Assembly: GCA_934338765.1 (NCBI GenBank) | Contig: CAKRHL010000051.1 | Coordinates: 1 to 12,845 of the forward strand | Origin: an uncultured Lachnospiraceae bacterium | Lineage (GTDB): Bacteria; Bacillota; Clostridia; Lachnospirales; Lachnospiraceae | Direction: 5' to 3' | DNA length: 12,845 nt | Shown: positions 1-7,307 of the stretch, one piece after another | How positions within the stretch are numbered: the stretch's first letter is position 1 | Layout: every line of letters begins with the position of its first letter | The notes under the pieces: generated by a model | What the model was told of the DNA's origin: nothing | What the model saw: the letters and a program-made list of their open reading frames with translations, nothing else | Databases searched by the model: none | Made by a program: the position numbers and the translations under genes

Positions 1-1
1 A

Positions 2-184
2 GATTATAAAAACCAGAAAAAAACCGTCAGTCTGGAGGTAAAAAGAGATGGAAGTGTGATCGTTCATGAGTTAGCTCACAGGAGGCATATGGATCATTCG
101 GCATTATTCTGGGCAGAGGTAGAACGGTACTGCCCGGAGTATGCGGATTATAGAGAGCAGTTAAAAAAGTATCAGACGGTTTAA
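2..184 (+). CDS. C-terminal end of a YgjP/DUF45-type zinc metallopeptidase (M48-like), apparently internally deleted
   Basis: The gene starts before the window, and 60 residues are visible in an open frame ending at TAA 182-184. Visible residues 22-32 carry HELAH followed by a His six residues after the second motif His. That is the HExxH zinc-binding and catalytic pattern with the third His ligand expected in YgjP-like (DUF45) metallopeptidases. The following FWAEVERYCPEYADYR resembles the C-terminal helix of that family. Residues 6-20 (QKKTVSLEVKRDGSV) resemble instead the N-terminal beta strands, which normally lie well over 100 residues upstream of HELAH. Both ends of the protein therefore seem joined with the middle missing, so the product is probably non-functional. 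Family function is presumed proteolysis, with substrate unknown. The family call rests on motif recall, and the 5' end cannot be seen. Confidence 0.6.
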   Translation, partial: DYKNQKKTVSLEVKRDGSVIVHELAHRRHMDHSALFWAEVERYCPEYADYREQLKKYQTV

Positions 185-260
185 AATACCAGAAGTCTTA
201 TGCGGTAAAAGATCTGACATACAGCACAGAAAGTGTATCATAAGAAAAGGAGGAGTATCA

Positions 261-1091
261 ATGGAGTGGATCTATCCGATTCTGGGAAAGCAAAAGTGCC
301 TGCCGTTTTATTTGTCAGGTATTGGGATTGCGGAGCCGGAGTATCATGTGAAGAGAGATGAGGGCCTGGTGTCTCATGAGTTTTTGTATACCCGGAGCGG
401 AAAGGGCAATTTACACATAAACGGAGAAAGCTATTTGCTTGAGGAGCGCAGCATATGTTATCTGGGGCCGGGGATTCCCCATGAATATTATCCTCTGGAG
501 GAGGATGACTGGACGACCTGCTGGATCGTTTTCCGGGGTGAATATTTAGGGGAGATGATGAGGGGGCTGGGTTTTGTAGACTTTTTATATGAAAAAAATG
601 TCGTGAATGAGAAGATTGAGAATATATTTCACCGGCTGCTGGGAGCAGCGAAAGATCCGTTATACGGAGACGAATATTGCTCTGTTTTGATATATGAATA
701 TATTATGAGTATCCGTCAGGCGCTGATGGAGCATAAAAATTATGGCGGACACGGATCAAGAGATATATTGCAGCATGCTGTGATATATCTGAATGAAAAT
801 TATACATCGGATGTTACACTGGATAAACTGGCAGAGATCAGCGGAGTGACGAAACAGCATTTTTGCCGTGTATTTAAAGAACAGATGAGGATGCGTCCCA
901 TGGAGTACCTTGCCAGACGGCGTATGGCGGCTGCGAGAAATCTGCTGCTCACAACCGAAAAAAGTATTGCGGAGGTCGGGGAGGCGGTGGGATATGATAA
1001 TCCCACATATTTTGGCATGGTATTTAAAAAGTACGAGGGGATCACACCGACGGACTGCAGAAAAAGACATGGGACAAGTCTTACCTGGTGA
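261..1091 (+). CDS. AraC-family transcriptional regulator with N-terminal cupin-like sensor domain
   Basis: This 276-residue protein has the usual AraC/XylS size and order. Residues about 30-95 form a cupin-like ligand-binding domain (YTRSGKGNLHINGESY and a GPGIPHEYYP turn), the type that senses sugars in many Clostridia. Residues about 168-270 hold the two helix-turn-helix units: LDKLAEISGVTKQHFCRVFK (about 187-206) and SIAEVGEAVGYDNPTYFGMVFKK (about 235-257), followed by the typical G-x-TP ending. The start is ATG 261 with AAGGAGGA at 247-254, six bases upstream. It lies 158 bases before the secreted GH59 gene on the same strand, so control of that gene is likely but inferred. Tandem palindromes begin at its stop codon. 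Ligand unknown. The family call is very safe. Confidence 0.95.
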   Translation: MEWIYPILGKQKCLPFYLSGIGIAEPEYHVKRDEGLVSHEFLYTRSGKGNLHINGESYLLEERSICYLGPGIPHEYYPLEEDDWTTCWIVFRGEYLGEMMRGLGFVDFLYEKNVVNEKIENIFHRLLGAAKDPLYGDEYCSVLIYEYIMSIRQALMEHKNYGGHGSRDILQHAVIYLNENYTSDVTLDKLAEISGVTKQHFCRVFKEQMRMRPMEYLARRRMAAARNLLLTTEKSIAEVGEAVGYDNPTYFGMVFKKYEGITPTDCRKRHGTSLTW

Positions 1092-1117
1092 CAGTGTCAT
1101 AAAGTTCTCGGGAGAAC
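1089..1117. promoter_or_regulatory. two tandem palindromes at the 3' end of the AraC gene (operator or hairpin candidate)
   Basis: Two perfect dyads sit end to end: TGACA-G-TGTCA at 1089-1099, which includes the AraC stop codon, and GTTCTC-GG-GAGAAC at 1104-1117. No T-tract follows, so a classical intrinsic terminator is not supported. They lie 58-86 bases upstream of the -35 box of the next gene, a plausible place for activator or repressor sites. Role inferred only. Confidence 0.4.
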
Positions 1118-1174
1118 AGAAATTGGAGAATGAAATAGATGTTCATATTACTGGAATTTATGAATTATTTCAGA

Positions 1175-1204
1175 TTGCCATGATCCTGTAAAAGGTCATA
1201 TAAT
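1175..1204 (+). promoter_or_regulatory. sigma-70/SigA-type promoter for the GH59 gene
   Basis: TTGCCA (1175-1180, five of six to the -35 consensus) and a perfect TATAAT (1199-1204) are separated by 18 bases. Transcription would begin near 1211 and leave a leader of about 39 bases before ATG 1250. The leader contains the ribosome site AAGGAGGG at 1238-1245. The near-consensus boxes suggest appreciable basal strength, so repression could matter as much as activation. Confidence 0.7.
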
Positions 1205-1249
1205 ACAGACAGAATCTATATTTTATGCACCACATACAAGGAGGGTATT

Positions 1250-4200
1250 ATGGTGAGAAAAATCTTGAAACGGGCAGGAGTATGTTTGCTGAGTGCTTCT
1301 ATGATCCTGACAAGTAATATGGGGATCACGGGAGTGAGTGCATCTTCACGGAAAGGAGCTGCCGTGAGTACAAAAACAGGAAGTATTGTGATCGATGGCA
1401 ACGACATTAAGGCAGATAATGTAAATGGTCTGACTTACAAGGGCTTTGGTATGCTGAGTGCCAATTCCACCAGTGATCTGCTGATGGATTATAAGTCACA
1501 GAGTCCGGCAAAGTATGCCGAACTGATGCAGTATCTGTTTGGCGGAAAGTATCCGATCTTTACCCATGTAAAACTGGAAATGGGAAATGACCGGAACAAT
1601 TCCACAGGACCGGAGAGTTCCACTATGAGAACAAAGGGAGAGAAGGCCAACGTGCTTCGTAACCCGGGATGGCAGCTGGCGGCAGATGCCAAGAAGATCA
1701 ATCCAAATGTCAAGGTCAGTATTTTATCATGGCGTACTCCGAAATGGGTCAAGGAGGACGAGGATAAATATATCTGGTATAAACAGAGTATTCTGGCTGC
1801 ATACAAGCAGTATGGCTATATGGTAGATTACATTAATCCAAATACCAATGAGGCATGGAGCAGCAAGAGCGATGTTGCGCGTACCAAGAAGTTTGCAAAG
1901 TGGATCGCAGCAGAGAGCACAAAGACTATTGCGGATGAGGATGCGTTAGAGCTGTTCAAAAAGATCAAGCTTGTTGTTTCCGATGAGGCCAATGTTGTCA
2001 GCGATGACGTTGCGGAAAAGATGAAAAGTGATCAGGAGTTTATGGATGCCGTAGATGTGGTGGGATATCATTACAAGACGGCAGACGATAATAACGGTGC
2101 AATGAAATGGCTTGCAGAGGAAGTGGACAAGGAAGTATGGAACAGTGAGGAACAGGCAACCTTTTCCAATTCCGCATTTCGTCCGGCAGGAAATGACAAG
2201 GCACCGAATGTTGAAGGTACAGGGATCGGCGGATCCGGCAGTGCTTTGGAAATGGGCAATACCGTGATCAAAAGCTTCGTAGAATCCCGGCGTGGCCATG
2301 TGATCTATCAGCCGGCAATCGGTTCTTTCTACGAAGGAGCGCAGTATTCCTTCAAGGAACTGGTCAGTGCCAGGGATCCATGGTCCGGCTGGATGCATTA
2401 TGACGCAGGTCTGCTGATCCTTGCACATATCAGTAAGTTTGCCGTAACCGGATGGGAAAATGAGACCAATACCGCAGGCATCTGGCGCGGGGTTCCTTCG
2501 GCATGTGAGACATCGGCAGTGCAGGGCAATGGAAGCAATGCCGTGGATGGACGTGGCGGCGGAGAGAACTACATGACTCTGGCTGCGCCGGATAAGAGCA
2601 ATTTCTCTACGGTGATCGTAAATGACAGTGAATATCCAATGACATATACACTTAAGACCAAAAACATGAATCTGAAAGCAGACCGGAAGCTGGAGCTTTG
2701 GGAGACAAGAGCGGCAGACGACGGAGCATTTAATGAAAATTATATGAAATGTATTGATGAGCTGTCAGCCGATGGAAATGGTGTATATTTCTTTGAGGTA
2801 AAGCCGAATTCTGCGGTAACCGTAACCTCTCTGGATGTTTCAGACAGCAAGGAGCATACGGAGCCAATGCCTGTGGAGGGCGAGCGTACGGTTCTGGATA
2901 CGGATGCCACAGGAGATGTACAGAATGTGGAAAACGGATATCTGTATGCGGATGATTTTGAGTATACCGGTAAAACCGTGCCTGTTCTTGACGGTAAGGG
3001 AGGATTTACCGGCGAAACAGAGGATTATATCGCATCCCGGGGTGGTGATAAGGGAGCAATGGCGCGTTATACCCATACCTTAAACGGAGCATTTGAGGTA
3101 TACAAAAATGCAAGTGGAAATCACGTACTGCGCCAGCAGGTGGATAAACAATCCACAGGTGTCGGAAGTGCATGGAACAGCGGAGATCCGGTAACTCTGA
3201 TCGGAGATTACCGCTGGACGAATTACACCGCTTCCATTGATGCCCTGTTTGAGAGAGAGGCCGAGAAGCAGTATGCCCAGATCGGTATCCGTCAGACGGC
3301 AAGGAGCACAGCGCTCACAGAGACAGCAGGTTATTCCCTGAAAGTAAATGATGATGGTACCTGGATCTTATATAGGACTAAGGCAGGAACATCTTCCTCA
3401 AAATCGATAGAGCTTGCAAGCGGTTCTGTAGATGTATCCAAGGTAGCACCGGGAACCTGGTTCCAGCTTAAGCTCCGTGGCGAGGGTAATCTGATCAAGG
3501 CATATATCAATGATTCTCTCGTGGCAGAATATACAGATGTCAATCCGATCACATCCGGACGTGTTGCGATTGGCTGTGGTAATACATATACCAGATTTGA
3601 CAATCTGGCAGTGACCAAGATTAAGGGACAGACACCATATTACAATGAATATCTTGATAATATGGAGACATATGATCTTACACCTCAGAAGAATGAAAAA
3701 CTAATCTACAATGATAAATGGTCACGTACCTGTGCTAATCAGGGCATGTTTACATACCAGAGAAGTGCCTCTTACAGTACAGGAGCCGGAGCTTCTCTTA
3801 CATATACCTTCCATGGTACGGGGCTGGAGCTGATTGGTTATAATGCAGCAGATGCCGGAACACTTAATGTTACGGTAGACGGTGAGTTATATAAAGAAGC
3901 AGATCCATTATGGCAGGCGGATAATATGTGCACCGCATACCAGATCAGTGGTCTTGAGGATGCAGAGCACACCGTAACAGTGGAAGTGGCAAGTGGAGGT
4001 ATTGCAATTGATGCTGTTGCTGTTCTGGGCCCGGTTTATGAGGGAGAAGAGATCAGCGTGGCTCCGCAGACAACCGGCAAGGAAGCAGGTCTGCCGGAGG
4101 AAGAGCTGCCGACAGAGCTGGATGAAAATGTTGTTCCGGATATCACAACTCCTTCGGAGGAGCCGACAACCATTCCGTCAGAAAGTCCGGCACCGGGCAA

Positions 4201-4726
4201 TCTGACGGATACTTCTCCGGCAGCACAGACATCGCCGTCTGCGGTACCACAGGGTGCTGCTCCGGCTACGGCTTCTTCTATCAGCAAGGGGTATACTTTT
4301 AAGGTAAAGGGAACCACTTATATTGTGAAAGATGCGTCACAGAAAACGGTTGCATTCAGGAAAGCTGCCGGAAAGAAGATCAAGACAGCGGTGATCCCGG
4401 CAACAGTAAAGATTACAGCGGATGGAGCAGTACAGACCTTCCGTGTGACCGAAATATCCGATAAGGCATTTGCAGGCTGTAGCAGTCTGAAAAAGGTAAC
4501 GATCGGTAAAAATGTTACCTCTATTGGCAAAGAAGCATTTGCAAAGGACAAAAATTTAAAGAAGATTGTGATCAAATCCTCCGGATTGAAAAAGGTTGGC
4601 AAAAATGCCATCAAGGGAATCTCAGGAAAGGCAAAGATCTCCTGTGGAAAGAAGAACGTGACAGCATACAAGAAGCTGTTTACCGGCAAAACAGGATACG
4701 TAAAGTCAATGAAAATTACAAAATAA
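1250..4726 (+). CDS. secreted multidomain glycoside hydrolase family 59 (galactocerebrosidase-like) with C-terminal leucine-rich repeat module
   Basis: The protein has 1158 residues. Residues 1-31 are a signal peptide: basic MVRKILKR start, hydrophobic core, likely cleavage after GVSA. Residues about 45-530 match the GALC/GH59 fold as recalled: LLMDY (77-81), HVKLEMGND (106-114), an acid/base Glu201 in the Asn-Glu pair of INPNTNE, and a nucleophile Glu300 in VWNSEE, which matches the WSSED region of human GALC. PWSGW (377-381) and the following AHISKFAVTGW are also GALC-like. Residues about 565-790 match the GALC lectin-like domain (LRQQV, LIGDYRWTNYT, FDNLAV). Residues about 797-928 form an additional beta-rich module, possibly carbohydrate-binding. 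Residues 935-1012 are a Pro/Ser/Thr/Glu linker. Residues 1013-1158 are a Lys-rich BspA-like leucine-rich repeat module (ISDKAFAGCSSLKKVTIGKNVTSIG). GH59 enzymes remove beta-galactose from galactolipids in animals; the bacterial substrate is unknown. Start ATG 1250 follows AAGGAGGG; GTG 1253 is a possible alternative. Confidence 0.88.
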   Translation: MVRKILKRAGVCLLSASMILTSNMGITGVSASSRKGAAVSTKTGSIVIDGNDIKADNVNGLTYKGFGMLSANSTSDLLMDYKSQSPAKYAELMQYLFGGKYPIFTHVKLEMGNDRNNSTGPESSTMRTKGEKANVLRNPGWQLAADAKKINPNVKVSILSWRTPKWVKEDEDKYIWYKQSILAAYKQYGYMVDYINPNTNEAWSSKSDVARTKKFAKWIAAESTKTIADEDALELFKKIKLVVSDEANVVSDDVAEKMKSDQEFMDAVDVVGYHYKTADDNNGAMKWLAEEVDKEVWNSEEQATFSNSAFRPAGNDKAPNVEGTGIGGSGSALEMGNTVIKSFVESRRGHVIYQPAIGSFYEGAQYSFKELVSARDPWSGWMHYDAGLLILAHISKFAVTGWENETNTAGIWRGVPSACETSAVQGNGSNAVDGRGGGENYMTLAAPDKSNFSTVIVNDSEYPMTYTLKTKNMNLKADRKLELWETRAADDGAFNENYMKCIDELSADGNGVYFFEVKPNSAVTVTSLDVSDSKEHTEPMPVEGERTVLDTDATGDVQNVENGYLYADDFEYTGKTVPVLDGKGGFTGETEDYIASRGGDKGAMARYTHTLNGAFEVYKNASGNHVLRQQVDKQSTGVGSAWNSGDPVTLIGDYRWTNYTASIDALFEREAEKQYAQIGIRQTARSTALTETAGYSLKVNDDGTWILYRTKAGTSSSKSIELASGSVDVSKVAPGTWFQLKLRGEGNLIKAYINDSLVAEYTDVNPITSGRVAIGCGNTYTRFDNLAVTKIKGQTPYYNEYLDNMETYDLTPQKNEKLIYNDKWSRTCANQGMFTYQRSASYSTGAGASLTYTFHGTGLELIGYNAADAGTLNVTVDGELYKEADPLWQADNMCTAYQISGLEDAEHTVTVEVASGGIAIDAVAVLGPVYEGEEISVAPQTTGKEAGLPEEELPTELDENVVPDITTPSEEPTTIPSESPAPGNLTDTSPAAQTSPSAVPQGAAPATASSISKGYTFKVKGTTYIVKDASQKTVAFRKAAGKKIKTAVIPATVKITADGAVQTFRVTEISDKAFAGCSSLKKVTIGKNVTSIGKEAFAKDKNLKKIVIKSSGLKKVGKNAIKGISGKAKISCGKKNVTAYKKLFTGKTGYVKSMKITK

Positions 4727-4751
4727 ATTCGTAAGGAATTCTTAAAAAACA

Positions 4752-4767
4752 CATGGAATGTTCCGTG
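4752..4767. promoter_or_regulatory. imperfect dyad overlapping the operon promoter (operator candidate)
   Basis: CATGGAA-TG-TTCCGTG is a 7-base dyad with one mismatched position, lying directly upstream of and touching the extended -10 element. Part of it (GAATGTTCCGT, 4756-4766) recurs as an exact 11-base inverted copy at 4842-4852 inside the first codons of the next gene. The half-motif ATGGAATG also recurs at 4792-4799. The placement fits a regulator binding site; the regulator is unknown. Confidence 0.4.
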
Positions 4768-4774
4768 ATATAAT
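4766..4774 (+). promoter_or_regulatory. extended -10 promoter of the ABC-transporter operon
   Basis: TGA-TATAAT at 4766-4774 is a perfect -10 hexamer with the upstream TG of an extended -10 element. No good -35 box lies 16-18 bases upstream, which is common for extended -10 promoters and often goes with activator dependence. Transcription would start near 4781, giving a leader of about 47 bases to ATG 4828. Confidence 0.6.
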
Positions 4775-4814
4775 AACGCTATACTAAATATATGGAATGA
4801 TTATTCTATATGAA

Positions 4815-4822
4815 GGGGAGGG
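4815..4822 (+). promoter_or_regulatory. ribosome binding site that fixes the start of the first permease
   Basis: GGGGAGGG lies five bases before ATG 4828. It falls within the six codons that follow an in-frame upstream ATG at 4810, which has no ribosome site of its own, so 4828 is preferred. Confidence 0.7.
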
Positions 4823-4827
4823 TAAAT

Positions 4828-6030
4828 ATGCGTTATATATTACGGAACATTCGTCTTTTTATGACAAATCAGCGGGGGATATATCTTTTATCCATTGCCG
4901 CTGTGATGTCGTCTGTTTTTTTACTTCATTTTTCCTATTCATTATATCAGTCCTTTATGAAGGAAAAGGATGCCCAGAGTGTGGAGGCGGATTGGCTGGG
5001 CGCAGATCTTCTGGATCCGTATACACAGCAGGGTGAGCTTGGGGATAGTGATTACCGGATCATTCCACGGAAGGGGGTAAAATATGTCACTATCAAAGAT
5101 CTCAAACGACTGCTGAAAAATCTGTCCGAAGAATTTCAAAAGGAGTTACTGGATGTTGGAACAGAGGTGGTTGTGGATAATGTTCTATATACGTGTTGGT
5201 TTGGCGTGGAGAACGGAGAGATCGTGATGTCGAAGCAGTATCGGGACAATATCACAGCGCATTCTTTGCCGGAAGGAAGATTTTTTACAGAGGAGGAGTA
5301 CAAAGAGGGACTGCCGGTTGCTCTGGATGAGGCAATTATGTCTAAGAGTCAGAAATCACCATATATCGATAGCATCCGGTCGAAGGATGGTAAATACCTG
5401 ACCATTGCGGGAAAAAAGTACCGGATCATAGGAAAACATTTTTGTGATGATCAGCCCATTGTCCCAATCACATCCCTGCCGGAAGACTATCCTCTGTATA
5501 ATTTTATAGATTTTGAGTTTGGGAAGTCCGTCAACAGTCTGCAGTACACGGAGTTAAAGGATGTGGTAGAGGAGACACTGGGGGATCATGCATCCCTTCC
5601 GGATATGGATCTGCCGGATATGGATAAGATTTATCTCTACAATACGATGATCATTATTGCGGTTCTGATCGCAGTGGTTTCGGCGTTAAATTTTGTGATC
5701 CTGTATCAGTATTTTCTGGAAAAAAGGCAGGAGGAGATCCGGGCAATGAGGATCTGCGGGATGAAGCGGAGACGTGCCGTGGTGATGTTTCTGGCGGAAT
5801 GTATCTGCCTGACACTGCCGGTTTATGTGTTGTCGGTATTTCTGTATGACCGGTTTGCCCTGCGGATGATGAGTTCTTTTTACACTTATGTGGATGATCA
5901 TTACAGCCTGAAACTATATCTGGAGCTTTTTGCGATTTATTACATATCCTCGCTGATCATTCTGCTGGTTTCTATCTGGAGACGGCTGCAGGGAGAAGGA
6001 AGGATGCGGATTGGAGGTGGAAGAGTATGA
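4828..6030 (+). CDS. FtsX-like ABC transporter permease, first gene of the transporter operon
   Basis: The 400-residue membrane protein has four predicted membrane segments in FtsX/MacB order: one at about 18-38, a large outside domain of about 230 residues, then three segments at about 270-293, 318-340 and 363-384. Between the second and third lies a charged cytoplasmic loop (LEKRQEEIRAMRICGMKRRR) of the kind FtsX-family permeases use to contact the ATPase. It has no ATPase domain of its own and presumably partners the next permease and the stand-alone ATPase at 7307. A five-residue tandem repeat precedes the second membrane segment. The stop overlaps the next start by four bases (ATGA), indicating coupled translation. 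Substrate unknown; the family as a whole covers peptide export, antibiotic resistance and envelope signalling. Confidence 0.85.
   Translation: MRYILRNIRLFMTNQRGIYLLSIAAVMSSVFLLHFSYSLYQSFMKEKDAQSVEADWLGADLLDPYTQQGELGDSDYRIIPRKGVKYVTIKDLKRLLKNLSEEFQKELLDVGTEVVVDNVLYTCWFGVENGEIVMSKQYRDNITAHSLPEGRFFTEEEYKEGLPVALDEAIMSKSQKSPYIDSIRSKDGKYLTIAGKKYRIIGKHFCDDQPIVPITSLPEDYPLYNFIDFEFGKSVNSLQYTELKDVVEETLGDHASLPDMDLPDMDKIYLYNTMIIIAVLIAVVSALNFVILYQYFLEKRQEEIRAMRICGMKRRRAVVMFLAECICLTLPVYVLSVFLYDRFALRMMSSFYTYVDDHYSLKLYLELFAIYYISSLIILLVSIWRRLQGEGRMRIGGGRV
4842..4852 (-). repeat. inverted copy of the 11-base promoter motif, within the start of the first permease gene
   Basis: ACGGAACATTC at 4842-4852 is the exact reverse complement of 4756-4766. 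The two copies are centred 86 bases apart and bracket the presumed start of transcription. An RNA hairpin between them is unlikely if transcription begins near 4781, so a DNA-level role such as paired operators is the better reading. Chance is not excluded. Confidence 0.35.
5596..5625 (+). repeat. 15-base in-frame tandem duplication (LPDMD twice)
   Basis: CTTCCGGATATGGAT (5596-5610) is followed directly by CTGCCGGATATGGAT (5611-5625), 14 of 15 bases identical. It encodes LPDMDLPDMD, residues 257-266 of the first permease, in the stalk just before the second membrane segment. It looks like a recent slippage duplication that keeps the frame. Confidence 0.8.
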
Positions 6031-7307
6031 AATGGAGATATGCCTGGAGAGAATTATGGCATCATCCGTTAATGATGCTTTTGATCTTTGTGCAAAACGT
6101 GGTGGTTTTTGCGGTAACGGTGAGTATGATATCTACAATTGTTTCCCGCTATAATACCTACCGGGAGATATCAGATCTGGTGTCCGGAAATGGTGCTGTT
6201 TATACATTGGAGAGTTACCAGGATTATTACAAGAACAAGGAGGGCGAATGGCATTACAGCTGTGCATACACAAGAGAAGAAGTTGAAAGCGGCCTGACGG
6301 ATGCAAAGGTGCAGGGGTGCTATAACTGGGGTGTGGGCATTGACGGGGATGTGCAGGCATGTAGTCTGACCGCATATGATGATGCGTTGTGGAAGTGTCA
6401 TCGGCCGGCAATCGCAGCAGGAAGATGGTTTTCTGACCGGGATAAACAGACGGAGGAGCTGGAGGTTGTGATCGCACAAAAAGGAGGAAAGGATGGCAGG
6501 TATCAGGTGGGAGATACCCTGAGTGCAGGAAAGGAATTGAAAGATTGGGTCAATGAAGGTGATGATACCCAGATATCTTTTAAGGTTATTGGCATTATTG
6601 AAAACGGAGCTTCCATTCTGGGCTCCAAATTGGAGGGAAAAAAAAGTAAGGAGGACTACCGGACATTGTTCTGGGATTATTATGATTATTATAATGACGG
6701 CTTATATCTTTTCGGGATACAGTCCGATCTGCTGCGGTGTAAGCATCAGCATGCCGGTGCGTGGACGGAGAAGATGTTAGGGGAATGTTTCTTTTCCTGG
6801 GAAACCGAGGATCCGAAGGTGATCAGCAGCAATCAGGAAAAGGTAATGAAAAACGCTACGGCTACAGATACCAAAGACTATGAATTGATCCGAAGGGAGA
6901 GTAAAAAGTATATCTGGGAACAGGTCCGGATGATCCTGCCGATCCTGATCACATTATGTATCATGACGGTTTTATCTACGGTCTGTAATATGGCGATCAT
7001 GGTTCAGAAAAGTCTGCGAAATTATGCGGTGTATTACATTAATGGATTGTCGTGGAAAAAGTGTAGGTCAATCCATATATTCAGCATGATACTTCTGGAA
7101 GGAGGAAGCTTTCTTCTGGTGACGGCGGGATTGGTTTTACTGAAGTTTGGCGGTGTGCTAAAGCATACGGTGATTTCACCGGGGCTTTGGCAGATGGCGG
7201 GATGTCTGTTGTTATGTCTGTTATTTACAATGTTTGGGATCGGTGTGGTACGCCGGGAGACCCATGGAGTGAGTGCAAAACAAATATTGACGAGAGGGGG
7301 AGAATGA
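6027..7307 (+). CDS. FtsX-like ABC transporter permease, second gene of the operon
   Basis: The protein has 426 residues with the same plan as its upstream neighbour: a membrane segment at about 14-40, an outside domain of about 260 residues rich in Tyr, Trp and acidic residues, then segments at about 300-326, 349-374 and 387-408. The cytoplasmic loop after the second segment (QKSLRNYAVYYINGLSWKK) takes the place of the usual FtsX coupling loop. The two free permeases look like the two halves of one heterodimeric transporter. ATG 6027 overlaps the preceding stop (ATGA) and has GGAGGTGG at 6014-6021. Sequence recognition outside the membrane parts is weak, so the substrate cannot be read from it. 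Confidence 0.83.
   Translation: MKWRYAWRELWHHPLMMLLIFVQNVVVFAVTVSMISTIVSRYNTYREISDLVSGNGAVYTLESYQDYYKNKEGEWHYSCAYTREEVESGLTDAKVQGCYNWGVGIDGDVQACSLTAYDDALWKCHRPAIAAGRWFSDRDKQTEELEVVIAQKGGKDGRYQVGDTLSAGKELKDWVNEGDDTQISFKVIGIIENGASILGSKLEGKKSKEDYRTLFWDYYDYYNDGLYLFGIQSDLLRCKHQHAGAWTEKMLGECFFSWETEDPKVISSNQEKVMKNATATDTKDYELIRRESKKYIWEQVRMILPILITLCIMTVLSTVCNMAIMVQKSLRNYAVYYINGLSWKKCRSIHIFSMILLEGGSFLLVTAGLVLLKFGGVLKHTVISPGLWQMAGCLLLCLLFTMFGIGVVRRETHGVSAKQILTRGGE

Noticed and set aside
214..241. CTGACA-16-TATCAT as a promoter for the AraC gene
   Set aside because: Both boxes score five of six, but the predicted start near 248 would fall inside the ribosome site (247-254). The true promoter may lie elsewhere; left unannotated.
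196..245. Inverted repeat TCTTATG / CATAAGA before the AraC gene
   Set aside because: Seven-base arms 36 bases apart in AT-rich DNA are expected by chance, and no terminator or riboswitch pattern accompanies them.
756..1100. Open frames on the - strand through the AraC and transporter genes, such as 756-1100, 1946-2428 and 10329-11045
   Set aside because: They are Cys/His/Pro-rich shadows of strongly supported + strand genes, with no ribosome sites or recognisable domains.
1131..1172. Inverted repeat TGAAATA / TATTTCA just before the GH59 promoter
   Set aside because: The arms are short and AT-rich with a 28-base gap; a binding site is possible but not supported by anything else.
4726..4740. 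AATTC-GTAAG-GAATT after the GH59 stop as a terminator
   Set aside because: The stem is only five weak pairs and is followed by an A-rich rather than T-rich run, so an intrinsic terminator is not supported.
7187..7306. Longer version of the stand-alone ATPase beginning at ATG 7187
   Set aside because: The extra 40 residues lie wholly within the upstream permease gene and are unlike any ATPase N-terminus. The ribosome site and conserved MIEIKNLNKAY start place the gene at 7304/7307.
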